DNA of 64,000 nucleotides from Malaya genurostris (GCF_030247185.1 NC_080571.1:348870254-348934253); one strand, 5' to 3'; positions 34,856 through 47,043 are shown, counted from the first letter of the stretch. Notes: a model not told the origin generated them from the sequence alone. Numbers and translations: made by a program.

Positions 34856-37330
34856 TTATTCAGTTTTTTTATAAAATGAAACATATTTGGAATCAGCTAG
34901 GTGAAGTATTGTCATCGTGCCAAAGATTTTGATATGTAGCAAATTATGAACGATTTCGAGTAATTGGCGAGAAAATCAATTATAAGAACATTTTGGTTAT
35001 AAATTGAGTAACTAAATGGACTGTCTTAAACAACATGCACAATGTGCCTCCCTCATACTAGTCAAATTAAATTATTCATGGCATTTTTAAGCATACGAGT
35101 CTGTCTTACTAGCGAATAAAACATGTCGTAGGCCTGAAAATATTCCATATTTCGTCGTGTCGTTTTTATGAGCTACGCTTTGTGCGGTGGTTAGTTCAAC
35201 TCATGCGGTTGAAATTTTACGTGTCTTATGTTGGTACTAAATTTTACCATGATGCACGTTCATACCAAACATACTACTGAAAATTTTAACATAAATTGCT
35301 GACCATATTCCCGATGATATGGAGGAAACATGATGTAGCTGCGTTGAATACAACAAGAGATATTGTAGTGAGAGTTTTTAGTCTCAAAGTCTAACCAATA
35401 ACAAAATGTCAGACTTTCTAAAACAGAAATAGCACCAGATTTGCATAAAGCCAATTTCGACCCAGTAAACTTATGTCACATCTAAATTCCTCAACTATCG
35501 CCCATCCCCGGTGGACATGATCCACACCTGCTATTATGCTACGGGTATGCCAGAAAAATGTTATAAACACAAATTGATGACCCCGTTCCGCAGCTCCTTT
35601 CACCCGACCGCCCTTCTCACCACAGCCCCCAAAACCATCACTGAGTGAAATAAAACAAAGATTTACGACGGAACTAGAGTTTTCCCTTTTCCCGTCTCAC
35701 GGAGACTCACGGAGGTTTCAACGATCAGCATAAAACTTGGATCGTCGGCGACCTGGGCATAACGACCCAAGCGGATGTGATGATGAAACAGTCGCAAAAA
35801 AATATCTTCACTTTTGTATAACTTTATAAACGTTGCCTTCATTCACTGACACGCAAATTCATGCTGAAAGACTGACTGTGCTCTGTCTATCTCACAACAG
35901 GGGCAGACATCATCAATCGACAGCCTTTGTGAGATCAAGCGACAGAGTGGCAGCCTGGCAGTCAACAAACCGAGCGCCAGTTATGATAGAAACCTAACCG
36001 CATACTTTCACTGGATCGCAAAATACATACATTTCAATTAAAAGTACATACTTTCAAGTTTTTTTTGCTGTCTACTGTTCTGCTTTTTTTTTCTTTCTTC
36101 TCTTTCTCATGCTAGAGGATTTCACTTTCAATTGAAAATGGCAAAACGTGCGACCGGGAAGGGTGTCTCCTCACGATCGTTCGATTGATCGCGCCTGTTC
36201 GCTACACAGTGCGGTGTTCTACAAAACCCGATGTTAATTTGATGTATTGATTTCTCAGTCTCGGTTGTTTTCCAAACGCTGTCTACAATTTCGTCAGCAG
36301 TTCGTCAGAGCGGGTATGTCTACTAATGTCTGGTAATGCAAAATTGAAAGGGGAAACCGAATCACAGTAGCATTCAGCCAGGACAGCATTTTGCTCTCTT
36401 AATTAAATCACGAATTAAGACATAGCGCGGCTGCTCCCACTAACTAACCAACCACCGTTCCCTAGAAGAGAACCAGAAAGAAACGGCGGCTTACGAAGAG
36501 ATTGATGGTGCATCCGGATCGATTTTCAGTTCGTTAGGATTAATTTGTATTTTCGTTTTTTTTTGTTGCGCTCCAGACGGGATCCTCGCCAGAGTTTTTC
36601 GTTTGCGGTATGATGAGAGCCCGGATCCGGAGGGGAGCAAAACGGGAAAGCACTTAAAAACGAATTTGTGGACATCAATAAGATGAGACTTTTGCCTGAT
36701 GAGTGGGAACCGCTGAAGTCTGACAGGGGCGACCTATCGGTTTCGTTCCTTTCGATTCCGTCGCCGCCCGCCAAATTTATCTCACACACGATCGCATTTT
36801 AAATCGATCCTGCCGCCGCTGAGTGGTCGCACCGCAGCACGATCGCACCGCACAGTTAGCGTTGTTGTTGTTGCTGCTTCTGCTGCTGTTGATCGAGGGA
36901 AAGACATCGCCAGCAAAATTTTAATATGGTGTGATTTGAGGGCAGGTAAAAGTTCATCAAATCGAAATTAAGGCTGGTCGGACAAATGCACGGCATTTGA
37001 CCGGTGTGGTACAGATTGAGATGAGACAGATGATGCTGATGGAATTTCTATTCAACGTATAATTGTGCTAATGCCTTAAGGCCGTCGTTTTACCGTCTTG
37101 AAAGTCATTAATTCATGGCATTCAAACCATACAGCTATTGAATAACAATGATTCAATGTATTCATAGTATTATTGTTGCTTATTTACTTAGCTACTCAAG
37201 TTCGGGTACTGAGAATACTTACTCACTTTATACGTACTAAAAGGGATAACGAGGTCAATTGCAAAGTCCAAATATCATTCGACTCTTCTTTAACATTTTT
37301 TTTAGTACGCATTAAATTGGTGAATTTTAC
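34856..37330. other. Single-copy DNA without a recognisable gene
   Basis: 34860-35500 is AT-rich. 35560-36920 is GC-richer, with a GTT/GCT triplet run at 36860-36890, a composition like insect regulatory or untranslated DNA. Short frames on both strands (for example 36526-36789 minus) show no known motif. Confidence 0.45.
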
Positions 37331-37339
37331 AAATGACCT

Positions 37340-37690
37340 AACTTACGATGTAATTCCTAAAGACCTTATTTGTCAAATGACGGAAAATTCCATTCATCAC
37401 TTATTGTTGGATCGAAATGAATTTTACTAGTTTCCAGCAAGTGCGACTGTATGAATTTGCATACCAATCAGTTGTGTGTTCCTGTGGCTTAATCGATTAA
37501 CGGACGCACTTTGTGATCCTGATGATTCTCGGTTCAAGTCACCGTAGTCGTAGTCGCTATTAGTTTTCATATTTTTATATTTCAATGAATTTCATGCCAA
37601 GGATTTTTCAAATTGCCCAGTATTACATTTTTTGGCACATAATTTTTTTTTTAATCTTATAAGCTGTTAAAACACAAGATAAATGTACAT
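37340..37690 (+). repeat. tRNA-related SINE-like unit, copy 1
   Basis: The tRNA-like part (about 37477-37560) has TGTGGCTTAATCGATTAACG as A-box region and TCTCGGTTCAAGTC as B-box. It is flanked upstream by a conserved GACGTAATTCC/GCAAATGACGGAAAAT-type block and downstream by a TTTCATATTTTTATATTTCA block. Copies 2 (42580-43290) and 3 (55100-55480, minus) share all three blocks. Confidence 0.7.
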
Positions 37691-37735
37691 ACATAAATTC
37701 GTCTCAAATTATTTTCACAAGTTACAATATACAAG

Positions 37736-37990
37736 AAAATGACTGTGAAAACCGACCTTACAACCGATGCCCGGAGGGTCGAGTATCATATACCATTCGA
37801 CTCAGTTCGTCGAGATCACAAAATGTCTGTGTGTGTGACAAATAATATCACTCAATTTTCTCAGAGATTGCTGAACCGATTTTCACAAACTAAGATTGAA
37901 ATGAAAGGACTTATGGCCTCATACAATTTTCTTGAATTTCTTTCGAATCCGACTTTCGGTTGCGGAATTACAAGGAAATAGGTGTAAATT
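37736..37990 (+). repeat. Family A repeat copy
   Basis: Contains ACTGTGAAAACCGACC, CATTCGACTCAGTTCGTCGA, GTGTGTG, TCTCAGAGATTGCTGAACCG and CCGACTTTCGGTTGCGG in the family order. Confidence 0.8.
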
Positions 37991-38029
37991 TATGTAAAAT
38001 AGCACTTTCGGTTCCGGTATTGCGTTTAG

Positions 38030-38520
38030 TGAAAATTTTCAATTTCATGAGTATTTTTTCACAAGTGATGGCGAAACGAGGTGAACATGTTTATAACAGT
38101 TACTGCTAAATTCATTAAGTTGGTAGATCTTGTTAGTTAGCGAATATATAAAACTACTTTGGTACTACTAGTTCCCGGTTTCCGATTCCGAACGCACCGA
38201 TAATAGAGATGAAAATCTCCAAAAACGGAACTCGCTTCGATTTCTCAGCAGCGGTTAAGTCGATTTTCACGAATCATGATTCAAATGAAAGCTCTCATTG
38301 TCTTTAAATATATTGTGCAATTTCATCCTGAGTCGACTTCCGGTTCCGAAATTATAGGGCGATCAGTGTCAAAACATTCAAATCGTCATTCAAAATGACG
38401 ATGCAAAACTAGTACGCGTTGGTACGTGTGGCGTTGCTCCGTTCGCAGCATGCTTTGTTCAATTTCGTATAGCGTGCAGGATTGCCACATTTAAAATTAT
38501 ATTTTTTAGGTGAAAAAAAT
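38030..38520 (+). repeat. Family D repeat, forward copy
   Basis: Inverse match to 17440-17865. Contains an embedded family A module CCGGTTCCGAAATTATAGGG near 38339-38360. Confidence 0.6.
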
Positions 38521-38559
38521 GTAAACTTCTAATTCTTTTATTCCATTTGTACCTACTTG

Positions 38560-38960
38560 TTAGTGTCATCTGTATCAAGATCATGATAACAATGCTTTTC
38601 TATAAAAGTTTATGCAATCACTTGAAAAATTGACCAGTGAAAACTGGCCCAGAGGGCTAAATGTTCTATATCATTCGACACAGTTCATCGAGAGGAGCAA
38701 TGTATCTGTCTGTGCGTGTATGCGTGTGAGTATGTTAAGTGTGAGTGTGTAAAGGGTAAAATTCTTCTAGATTTAGCTTAAAACTGATTCAATTTCAATT
38801 TCAAACAGGCTCAAATAGAAGTTCCTATAGTCTCATAGGTTTCTGTTTAATTTCATCCTGGTCCAACTTCCGGTTTCAGATCCATCGGGTAAAGTGTGTT
38901 TAATTATTTATTGCGACGATGCAAAATAAAGAAAAAATTCTTATTAACTTGACATAAGTG
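38560..38960 (+). repeat. Family A repeat, degenerate copy
   Basis: TATGCAATCACTTGAAAAA terminal block, CATTCGACACAGTTCATCGA, a GTGTGAGTG patch and CAACTTCCGGTTTCAG in family order. Confidence 0.7.
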
Positions 38961-39142
38961 TTTAATATTCCCACGCAAATCGACTCTGATTGAGCATAGA
39001 AATATTTGAAACATTATGGCAGCCAGTAGAGCAGTATGGCAGACAGTAGTTTGTGCTTTTAGTGCAGATTAGTCATTTCCGCATATGTTAGTTTTAATGT
39101 TGTGAACACAATTTATGACTAATTTACGTATGAAAATTTATA

Positions 39143-39192
39143 GTTGCCCTGAAGAAGGAAAACTAAACCTTCGAAACGTTGGCCGTCAACGT
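39143..39192 (+). ncRNA. Hammerhead-like motif at the tail of a retroelement (putative)
   Basis: CTGAAGA (39149-39155) is followed by a 3-bp stem AGG/CCT, then CGAAAC (39172-39177) and a further stem CGTTG/CAACG (39177-39190). This is the order of the hammerhead core boxes CUGANGA, stem II, GAAA and stem III. Hammerhead motifs are known in Penelope-like elements. A pairing stem I was not found, so activity is doubtful. Related but weaker GAAACGTCGG motifs lie at 18905-18941 and 24568-24600. Confidence 0.35.
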
Positions 39193-39199
39193 TCTTTTT

Positions 39200-40980
39200 A
39201 CTCAATCTACAAAAGTGGTCGTACCCGCTCTTAGTAAAATCTCATTAGTCAGGGCAAATGTACAAATTTACATTTTATGAATGAATAATTCATTATTTAT
39301 TATAAACTTATGAAGTCGGAACAGTTGAAATAACTTTTTTTTTTGAATTTAGGGATAAACAGTTTTGGAAGATCGGTTATTTGACATTTTTTTGTAATTC
39401 AACATTTCAAGAATATTGTGTCCAAATTTCAAATTAATAGGAACAAAACTGTCAAAATACTTTCTGCGAAAAAAAATATTTAGCGCGTTTTTCTGAAAAC
39501 CATTTTTTTCGAAGTTCGTGAATACGATCCTGCAAAATCTACCGAACCGATTCTTTTCTTGGAACTTGGAACATACTTTCTTGGCATAAAATGCCTACTC
39601 CCCACGTTTTTGATTTTTTTCCATTTTCATATTATGGTAGTTTTGCCTTTCTCATATAGAAAGGTTATGCAATCACTGTGAAAACCGACTTTTGAACCGA
39701 GGCCCGGAAATATACCATTCGACTCAGTTCGTCGAGTACGCAAAATGTCTGTGTGTGTGTGTGTGTGTGTGTGTATGTGAGTATGTGTGTATGTAACGTT
39801 TTTTTGCACTAACTTTTCTCGGAGATGGCTGAACCGATTTTCACAAACTTAGATTCAAATGAAAGGTCCTGTGGTCCCATACGTAATTCCTGAATTTCAT
39901 CTGGATCCGACTTCCGGATCCGGAAATATAGGGTAAAGTGTATTAAAAATTGTATACCATCACTGAAAATAGGGAAAAACCTTAAAAAAATTTTTAAATC
40001 GACCTCAAATCTTTTCCAATTAATAGTTTTTATCAGTAGACGGTCAAACAAACCGATTTCGGTTATTCTTTTTAGGAATCGAAGGAAATTATTTTGAAGA
40101 ATGATAGTATGATTGATATGAGAAAGGCATCATTACACCACTAGGATTAAAACAGGTTTTTTAGTTCAATCTGCAAAAGTGATTGTATCCGCTCTTGGTA
40201 AAATCTAATTAGTAGATTGTTCAGGGCGAATGGACAAATTTCCATTTTATGAATTAATTATTCATGATTCATTATAAAGTTATGGAGTTGGAAGACTTTA
40301 AATAACATAATTTAAAATCTTAGTATGAAACTTGAAATAAAAATTAGGTTTCACAAAAATAAAATATCGCCAACTATGGTTTCGGAAAATCGTTGCTTTT
40401 TTATATTTTCTATTACTTTAACATTTCAAAAATATTGAGTAAAAATTTCGAATCAATCGGAACAAAACTGTCAAAATACTTTTCGCGAAAAAAAAATTTA
40501 AACGCGTTTTTCTGAAAACCAATTTTTCGAAGTCCGTGAACACGATCCTGCAAAATCTACTGAACCGATTCTTTTTAAAACAACATACTTTCTTGGTACA
40601 AAATGCCTGCCCTCCACATTTTTGAAATTTTTCCATTTTCATATTATAAATTTCCTTAAAAACACATATCTCAAAAAGACTGACCCGATAGGTTTGGTGT
40701 CGTCGGCAATGTTTTCGGAAACTATTGAGGTTATTAAAAAAAATTGTATTTTTATTCTACATCGCAAATGAAACATAAGAAACGATTATCTCGAAAATGG
40801 TATTTTTACCTTCTTTTTATTTTTTGATACTGCTAATAAAAATAGTTTGTAGCACTTTAGGTCAAGGTGGAGAAATAATGACGATTTTCGTGAGACTATT
40901 CATTTACTCTAACCATGAGATAAGATAGTACCAAAAATGAAAAGTTTATTTTCACCAGAAAATACAAAAAAAGAACAATC
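39200..40980 (+). repeat. Family C direct repeat pair (39200-39640 and 40165-40650)
   Basis: The two segments share TACAAAAGTG-CCGCTCTTAGTAAAATCT, CATTTTATGAAT, CGGAACAAAACTGTCAAAAT, CGCGTTTTTCTGAAAACCA and GATCCTGCAAAATCTAC. A complete family A element lies between them. The right segment continues to about 40980 with no coding capacity. The pattern fits a tandem or duplicated element into which family A was inserted at one junction. Confidence 0.7.
39644..40165 (+). mobile_element. Family A element, most complete copy
   Basis: Begins TGCCTTTCTCATATAGAAAG and carries near its right end the inverted ATATGAGAAAGGCA (40116-40129). A conserved tail CATTACACCACTAGG then ends in an AAAACAGGTTTTT-like word. 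Internal order: a GTGAAAACCGACTTTTGAAC block, a (GT)12 microsatellite (39751-39774), CGGAGATGGCTGAACCGATT, CAAATGAAAGGTC and CGACTTCCGGATCCGG. About 490-520 bp. Non-coding. Confidence 0.75.
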
Positions 40981-41353
40981 TCACAGATTACTTCATTCCT
41001 GTCCAAGCGGGAATCCAATTTTCATGATAACTAGTTATCTGTAACTACTAACTTGACATACAGAAGAAGGATGATGATAACGAGACTTGATGAGCCACTC
41101 TCACTGAATGCAACTAGAATTTATCTGCCGTATCACTCGTCACCAAACGCAGAAAAAATAAAAACTCATTTTTACTTAGTACAAAATCAACACATCAATT
41201 ACAATCATTTTCTATAGAACTTGAGCGAAAAAACTATTCGACAAATTTTGACAGGAGCGCGCCTATCGCGCATGCCTACTGCGATCATTTTTCTCGAAGT
41301 GGCTTGAAAATATTCTGATGACGAATAAGTGCGTGTTGAAAATCCTAGCCTTA

Positions 41354-41631
41354 GGGCATATTCAGTGGTGTTCTAGTTCTAGATGCATAATTTATGTCAG
41401 TTACAAAATTTAAATCTGGATTTTATAACAAGAAAAACTGGCAGCCCAAGCAGTGTTTTACTCGTGTTTCAAATATGCAAGAAATAGAACGGCATCGTAG
41501 ACCAGTTTTAAATTTGACAGTAGAACTGGTCGAATAAATAAAACTAGAACAGCTGGCTAGGGATACGTTTGTTCCAGTTTCTGTTCTATTATAGATCTTC
41601 CATATAGAACTTCTAGCTGCTGAATTTGCTC
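41354..41631. mobile_element. 278-bp MITE with TTA target duplication
   Basis: Ends GGGCATATTCAGTGGTG and (inverted) GAGCAAATTCAGCAG. TTA is immediately outside both ends (41351-41353 and 41632-41634). Fits PIF/Harbinger-type non-autonomous elements, with ends different from the unit at 31161. Confidence 0.7.
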
Positions 41632-41634
41632 TTA

Positions 41635-42109
41635 GCATTTTAAAGTATGAAAGTATGCAAATAACAACATTTCGGTCTAGAAAATGTCATATTTCGAAAA
41701 TGACACGAAATTTCTATTTCTCATGAATGTTTAATGAAAGATACGACGATTTTGGCTTCAGATAAAAGATTAGATTTTTTGTAAAGATTTTATTATCTTT
41801 TTTGCTAGAAGACTAATTTAATTTGATCAATACATTATGATTTTCGAAATAAAAGTTAACATTTTTTAATTATCTTGTAAAAAATAAAGTAGAACATATT
41901 TTGCTCTCGTTTTTGCTATTCCTTTTTCCTAGAACAGATAAAAATAGTTCGGTTAATGTTACAAATGTGTAAGTAGTATCCCACACAGCAAATTATGGTA
42001 AGCGTCCGTTTTAATTGGGAAATCAAAACCCACAATTCGCGAGCCACACAATTAGAGCAAGATTCAACCCAAGATATAGTGAGGGATTTTTCATAATATT
42101 TATTTCCAA
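41635..42109. other. Unassigned AT-rich DNA
   Basis: No feature recognised. Confidence 0.4.
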
Positions 42110-42260
42110 ATCTCTTGATGACATGTAATTCCGGTATCGGAAGTCCGATTCGGATAAAATTCAATAACAATCTATGAGACCTTTACAATTGAATCTATGC
42201 TTATGACAATCAATTTAGTCATTTCTGAGAAAACAAAGAGAGTTCCATTTCGGAGTTTTT
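42110..42260 (-). repeat. Family A repeat fragment, inverted
   Basis: One module with GTAATTCCGGTATCGGAAGT and AAAATTCAATAACAATCTA, then a TTTCTGAGAAAAC end. Confidence 0.7.
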
Positions 42261-42579
42261 GATCATGTTTTCGCCACTTTCGGAGCCGAAAACCACACAC
42301 AAGGCTGCCGAGAGAAAATTCGGTGGATCTGGGGGAACTGCAATATTACGAGCTCCGAAATATGAGAATTCAAAAATATTTTGAGTATGGGAATATCATC
42401 GTATCAAGTCATTTTTAAACACATTATTTTAACAAAATAATTCGTAAGCCAAATTTGTTTCGATTTTTGATATTTTGTTTTGTTATAAAGAAAGAAAAAC
42501 CAACTTTGAATCTTCGAATTTCTGGGCGCCTTGAAAAAGTTCGGGCCCGAGGGGAAGGCTCTGACAACACACACAAACT

Positions 42580-43290
42580 ATTGAATATTACAGGTGACGT
42601 AATTCCTCATACGATGCTATTCACGTTGCCAAATGACAGAAAATATCGTTTGTATTGACTTGATGTTGGAATTTTACTGGTTTCGATTGTAATTTGCATT
42701 CGACTAGCAAGTTCGACAGTATGAATTTATATGCACCGTTTACTAGCCAAATAGAAGTGTGGCTTCTGGGACTCAGTCGATTAACGACGGACGTATTTTG
42801 TGATCCAATGGTTCCCCGTTTAAGCCGCGACGGTAGCCAGCAGCAGAGAATCATGTATCAGAAAACTCACTGCAGAAAAGTTCAGTACTGATTTTTTGAG
42901 AGCGCGATTTTTACTGAAAAAGATTTCACATGACAAAAAACTCAGTTGTGCGAAGTTCACTAGCGAACATTCTGTTCGAATATATTCAGCAAATAAAGTT
43001 CACACATTGAATATGTATATCTGATATGATTCTCGAACAGAAGATGTTTGGGAATGAAAAGATGAATTTTCATAGCCGTTGATTCTCTATCCTGTGCAGA
43101 ATACATAATGCATAAATTCGCCGATGAACAAAAACTGAACCTTTCTGAAAATGTTCAGTGTGTGTGAATCAATAGTGTGTTGAATAACGTACGCAGAAGT
43201 AACAGGAGCGCAGACTACCGCTATGCCAATTAAGACGCGCCATTCAAACACTGCGACGCTCCGTTTATGTGCATCTTGTAATATGTTAAA
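42580..43290 (+). repeat. tRNA-related SINE-like unit, copy 2, split by a family B insertion
   Basis: Left part 42590-42854: GTGACGTAATTCCTCATACG, CCAAATGACAGAAAATATCG, then the tRNA-like part with ACTCAGTCGATTAACGACGG and a weak B-box. Right part 43245-43285: GACGCTCCGTTTATGTGCAT, which in copy 3 follows the unit without interruption. The family B repeat at 42855-43165 lies between the parts. Confidence 0.65.
42855..43165 (+). repeat. Family B repeat, copy 2
   Basis: Matches 13090-13365 from AAACTCACTG-AGAAAAGTT through GATGAACAAAAACTGAACC to GTTCAGTGTGTG. It interrupts the SINE-like unit. Confidence 0.75.
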
Positions 43291-44060
43291 TTAAGGGGTT
43301 TTTAACACTCCTAATACCAAGCCTAAAAAAGTTACGCGAAGCACCAAGCCTCAAAAAAAGTTGGAACGGTAACTTTGAGCTACCATAGCTCAGTTGTTAC
43401 TTGACCAATTTCGATAAATTTTTCAGCCTCGACCTATATATTTTTTTACATCATTCGATTGCTAGTGATACCAGCTACAATTTTCGCTCAATTACCATTC
43501 CTCCACAATCAGAAGAAAACATTGAGAAACCGATGAATTTATAAATATATATGAATTTTTCATTTTTTTTACATGTTTGTATATAACTCGAAAATTAAAG
43601 CGATGACATGTACATTTTTTTGATTCAAAATATTGAAATCATTACCAGAAACAATGTATTGATGATCAAAAATATATATCCGTTCAAAGAATCTCAAGAA
43701 ATTTGGTACAAATACAAAGAATTTGTGTTATTGGGAAAATTTTGCCAAACAACATGAAATCAAAAGTTTTAAATTTTTGACATATATTTTTTTATTATTT
43801 TAGTTGGAAATTTATTATAAACAAAATTTACGAGAAAAAACTGAAACTTGGATTTCACTGAAAATTTTAAAATTTTAGTAAATAACCTAAAACTCTTAAA
43901 ATATTTTTGTATTGGACAAACGATCTAAACAATTTTTATGCACAACACAAACGCATTTGATAACTACTAAAATTCTGGTTTTGTTGTAGGTTTGCCGTAG
44001 AATCTCAAAAAAGTAGATAAAAGATAGGAATTTTTAAAATTTCCGAGTTAAATTGCATTG

Positions 44061-44110
44061 CACAGTGGTCCGGATCCACAATTTAGGGGGACAAAAACAT
44101 ATGTGGCTTA
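44061..44110 (+). mobile_element. Left end of a second Transib-like element
   Basis: CACAGTGGTCCGGATCCACA, preceded by CATTG and followed by GGGGGACAAAAAC, parallels the left end at 2695 (CACAGTGGTCCG then GTGACAAAAAT). It sits at the apex of the left arm of the TTAA element, as if inserted there. No right end was found before 45880. Confidence 0.45.
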
Positions 44111-44759
44111 TCCTTATACTTTAGAGCTATGATGTCTTCAAAACAAATGATCAGTGAAGATAAACCATATGTCGATGTACATAGTATTAGGGTGGCTCTT
44201 ATTATTAAGGTGATACAAAACTTATTTTCCGGATGTATTGAGATAGAGGACTGCATTTTTCGGCAAAACTGTAGATAAACTTATATCGAGCAGCTTTGCT
44301 GAGGACATCATAGTAGTATCTGCAACGGTTTTAGTGTTACAGCTATTTTTGAAGAGCAACTTAGGGTGTTCCTCAAAAAATCAGATTTTTTGCTCTAGCA
44401 TTTATATTTTTCTCTTTTCGTATAGGTACCTTTGAACATCTTTTAGAGTTTGTTCAAACCAATTTTTTAATGACTGGCGTATTCAGGTAGCGTTTTCTGA
44501 ACCGAAGTTATGAGCAAAACTAGTTGAAAAACAGGTTATTTTTAAACTGCTATATCTAACATTGAGGAAAACGAAAAAAATCCGTTTCTTGTATTTGACA
44601 AAAAATATTTTCGAGCATGTTTATAAAAAAAGGCGGAGGAGATATTTTTTCAAATTTTTTTAAATTATGTTCATACATTGGATTTTTTCATTGAAAAATA
44701 TTCGTATCAGTCATTTATTAGCTGTATAAGGTATTTTTGTCTTCTAAAGTGTCAAATTA

Positions 44760-45075
44760 ATTCAAGTGCATATTCAGGAAGAAATCGTTTTGCATTCTTC
44801 GGGGAATGCAGAATGGTGTCGCTTTTGTAAAATCTCTAACGCCTCTCGGTGGTTGGAGGTTCTATCAACCGTGCATTTTGGCACCTGCAGATCGTTCAGC
44901 ATCCTTTCGGGGATGCAGGACGACTTATTTCTTTATGTTTTGTGCTGTTTTCCCACCTCACCCAATTCTCAATTTCCTTCCATGTTCCTTATATCCTTCC
45001 CTTCCCATCAGGAAGTTGATGAGAAGCTACGCAAGGCACGAATCTCCAAATAACTAGGGGAACATGCCACTTGAG
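44760..45075 (+). repeat. Possible LINE 3'-end fragment
   Basis: A GC-richer, C/T-rich stretch with GGGGAATGCAGAATGGTGTC and a CCCTTCCCATCAGGAAGTTG block, followed by GCACGAATCTCC and AACTAGGGGAACA. The style recalls 3' UTRs of insect non-LTR elements. I cannot name the family. Confidence 0.3.
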
Positions 45076-45279
45076 CCAATTAGTTCTGATAACATAGGTG
45101 CAGGGTTTCATTCAGTAAAAAGCATTCAAACGAAGAGGTTGTTTTTCGAGACGAAGACAACTTTAAGCTGCGAATAGATTGGTTGGTAGTTGCTAATCGC
45201 AAAGGCTGCTGCCAAGCCAATATTCGGGGCGATTCCAGTTTCACAAGTACCTGAAATAGTGGAACTCACTTCACTGAGA

Positions 45280-45445
45280 AAGATGGCCTAACCGATTTGA
45301 GAACTGTTTCAATTTGTAGGTTACACTAGTTCATGCACTAGCTTTCATGTTTCTCAAAAATCAAACAAAACTGTTTGAAGAATACATTTTTATATGAGAA
45401 TAAGAGAGATATGAGAAAGGCATCATTACACAACTAGGTGGATAA
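45280..45445 (+). repeat. Family A repeat, 3' end
   Basis: CTGAGAAAGATGGCCTAACC near the start and the diagnostic ATATGAGAAAGGCATCATTA then ACAACTAGGTGGAT at 45408-45440. Confidence 0.75.
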
Positions 45446-47043
45446 AAACAAGTTTTACTTAATTTCGTATGATTTTTGTGCTAAATTCAGAATTCTACTT
45501 TTTCTAAATTGTTTACTAATAGGAAATTCAAATAATTTTCGAATTCTATACATTCCGAAATAATTCTAAGTTTGTTATATTTAATATCTAATATTCTATC
45601 GATTATAATTGATGTCGTTTAGGATAGCGGAAAATTTAAGATATATTTTTTTGTTCTTAATTCTAGTAAAACAAAAATCAAGCAATATTTTTTTTTTAAT
45701 TTTAGTTGGTTTCTTTGGCAATGGGTTAGTATATGGAATTCGTATAAATTTACGTTCTATTTCTTTTTGTACGAAGCCATTGAAATAATTTAAAATTTTC
45801 GTGTTGTCACAAAATTTTTTTTATTAATAGAAACAAATTCTACGTCTCTTTGAAACAGATGAAATCAAAACGGATTCCAATATTTTCACTTTGATTTGCA
45901 GAAACGTTGGAACGCAATATATATCAGAAATTTTGAAATTTCCGATCTTCTACCGATTTTCTGAGATTTTACGGAAAACCTAAAACAAAAAAAAACCTAA
46001 TTTTAGTAGTTAACAATTCCGTTTGGGTTGTGCATAAAAATTGTTTAGATCTTTTGTCCAATACAAAAACATTATTATTTTTAGAGTTTAGGTATATTTA
46101 CCAAAATTTTTAAGATTTTCAATGAAATCCAAGTTTCAGTTTTTTTTGTAAATTTTGTTCATAATAAGTTTCCAGCTAAAATAATAAAAAAATATATGTC
46201 ATAAAATTTCAAAGTTTTGATTTGTTTTTTTTTGGCAAAATTTTCCCAATAATAGAAATTCTCTGTATTTGTACCAAATTTCTTGAGATTCTTTGAACGG
46301 ATATATAATTTTGATCATCAATACATTATTTCTGGTAATGATTCCAATATTCTGAATCAAAAAAATGTACATGTCATCGCTTTAATTTTCGAGTTATATA
46401 CAAACATGTAAAAAAAAATGAAAAATTCATATATATTTATAAATTCATCGGTTTCTCAATGTTTTCTTCTGATTGTGGAGGAATGGTAATTGAGCGAAAA
46501 TTGTAGCTGGTATCACTAGCAATCGAATGGTGTATAAAAATATATAGGTCATCGCTTTGAATTTCGAGATATTTACGATCATTGTAAAAAGTCTCATCTT
46601 TTCTTAGGTCATCTATCTACAATTTTCATTATAACTTTGGGTAGACAACCCTATTTTTAGTTTTTTTCAGTGCATTGTATTTGTGGAAGTAGTACCTTTC
46701 CAATGGTGAACAAATTTTGAAGATCGGTTGACTAACAACAAAGTTATGACTCGGTAAAGTTGAAGTATTCAATATTTTCTATGCGACGTTTATGCCAAAG
46801 GAAAGAAAATTGGAAAGCAGATAGGGCATATTGGGCGCGTGAAAAAAACTTGGAACGGGAAAAATCAAATTTTCCTTGGTTTTCCTTTGCCAATCGTCAG
46901 CTACAAAGTTTTGGAATCAATCTACGAACTTCACAAAATTCGAGGGTGTAAAATTTATTGAGATTCGTTGAAAAACAGCTGAGCTATAACAGCTCAAAGT
47001 TACCGTTCCAACTTTTTTTGAGGCTTGGTATTTGGAGTGTTAA

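Larger units (their letters stand above)
43306..47039. mobile_element. 3.7-kb TTAA-flanked element with inverted arms of 750-1150 bp
   Basis: The ends CACTCCTAATACCAAGCC and (inverted) CACTCCAAATACCAAGCC lie between TTAA at 43302-43305 and 47040-47043. The left arm (43306-44060) pairs along its length with the right arm (about 45880-47039). The right arm has an extra segment at about 46560-46950 missing on the left, and the left arm has a 31-bp duplication near its tip. TTAA duplication and CAC-initial ends fit piggyBac-like elements. No transposase frame is present. The central 1.8 kb is filled with other repeats. Confidence 0.75.

Noticed and set aside
36526..36789. 87-codon minus-strand frame in GC-richer DNA
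   Set aside because: No known motif, and its start lies in a region with stops in the sister frames only by composition.
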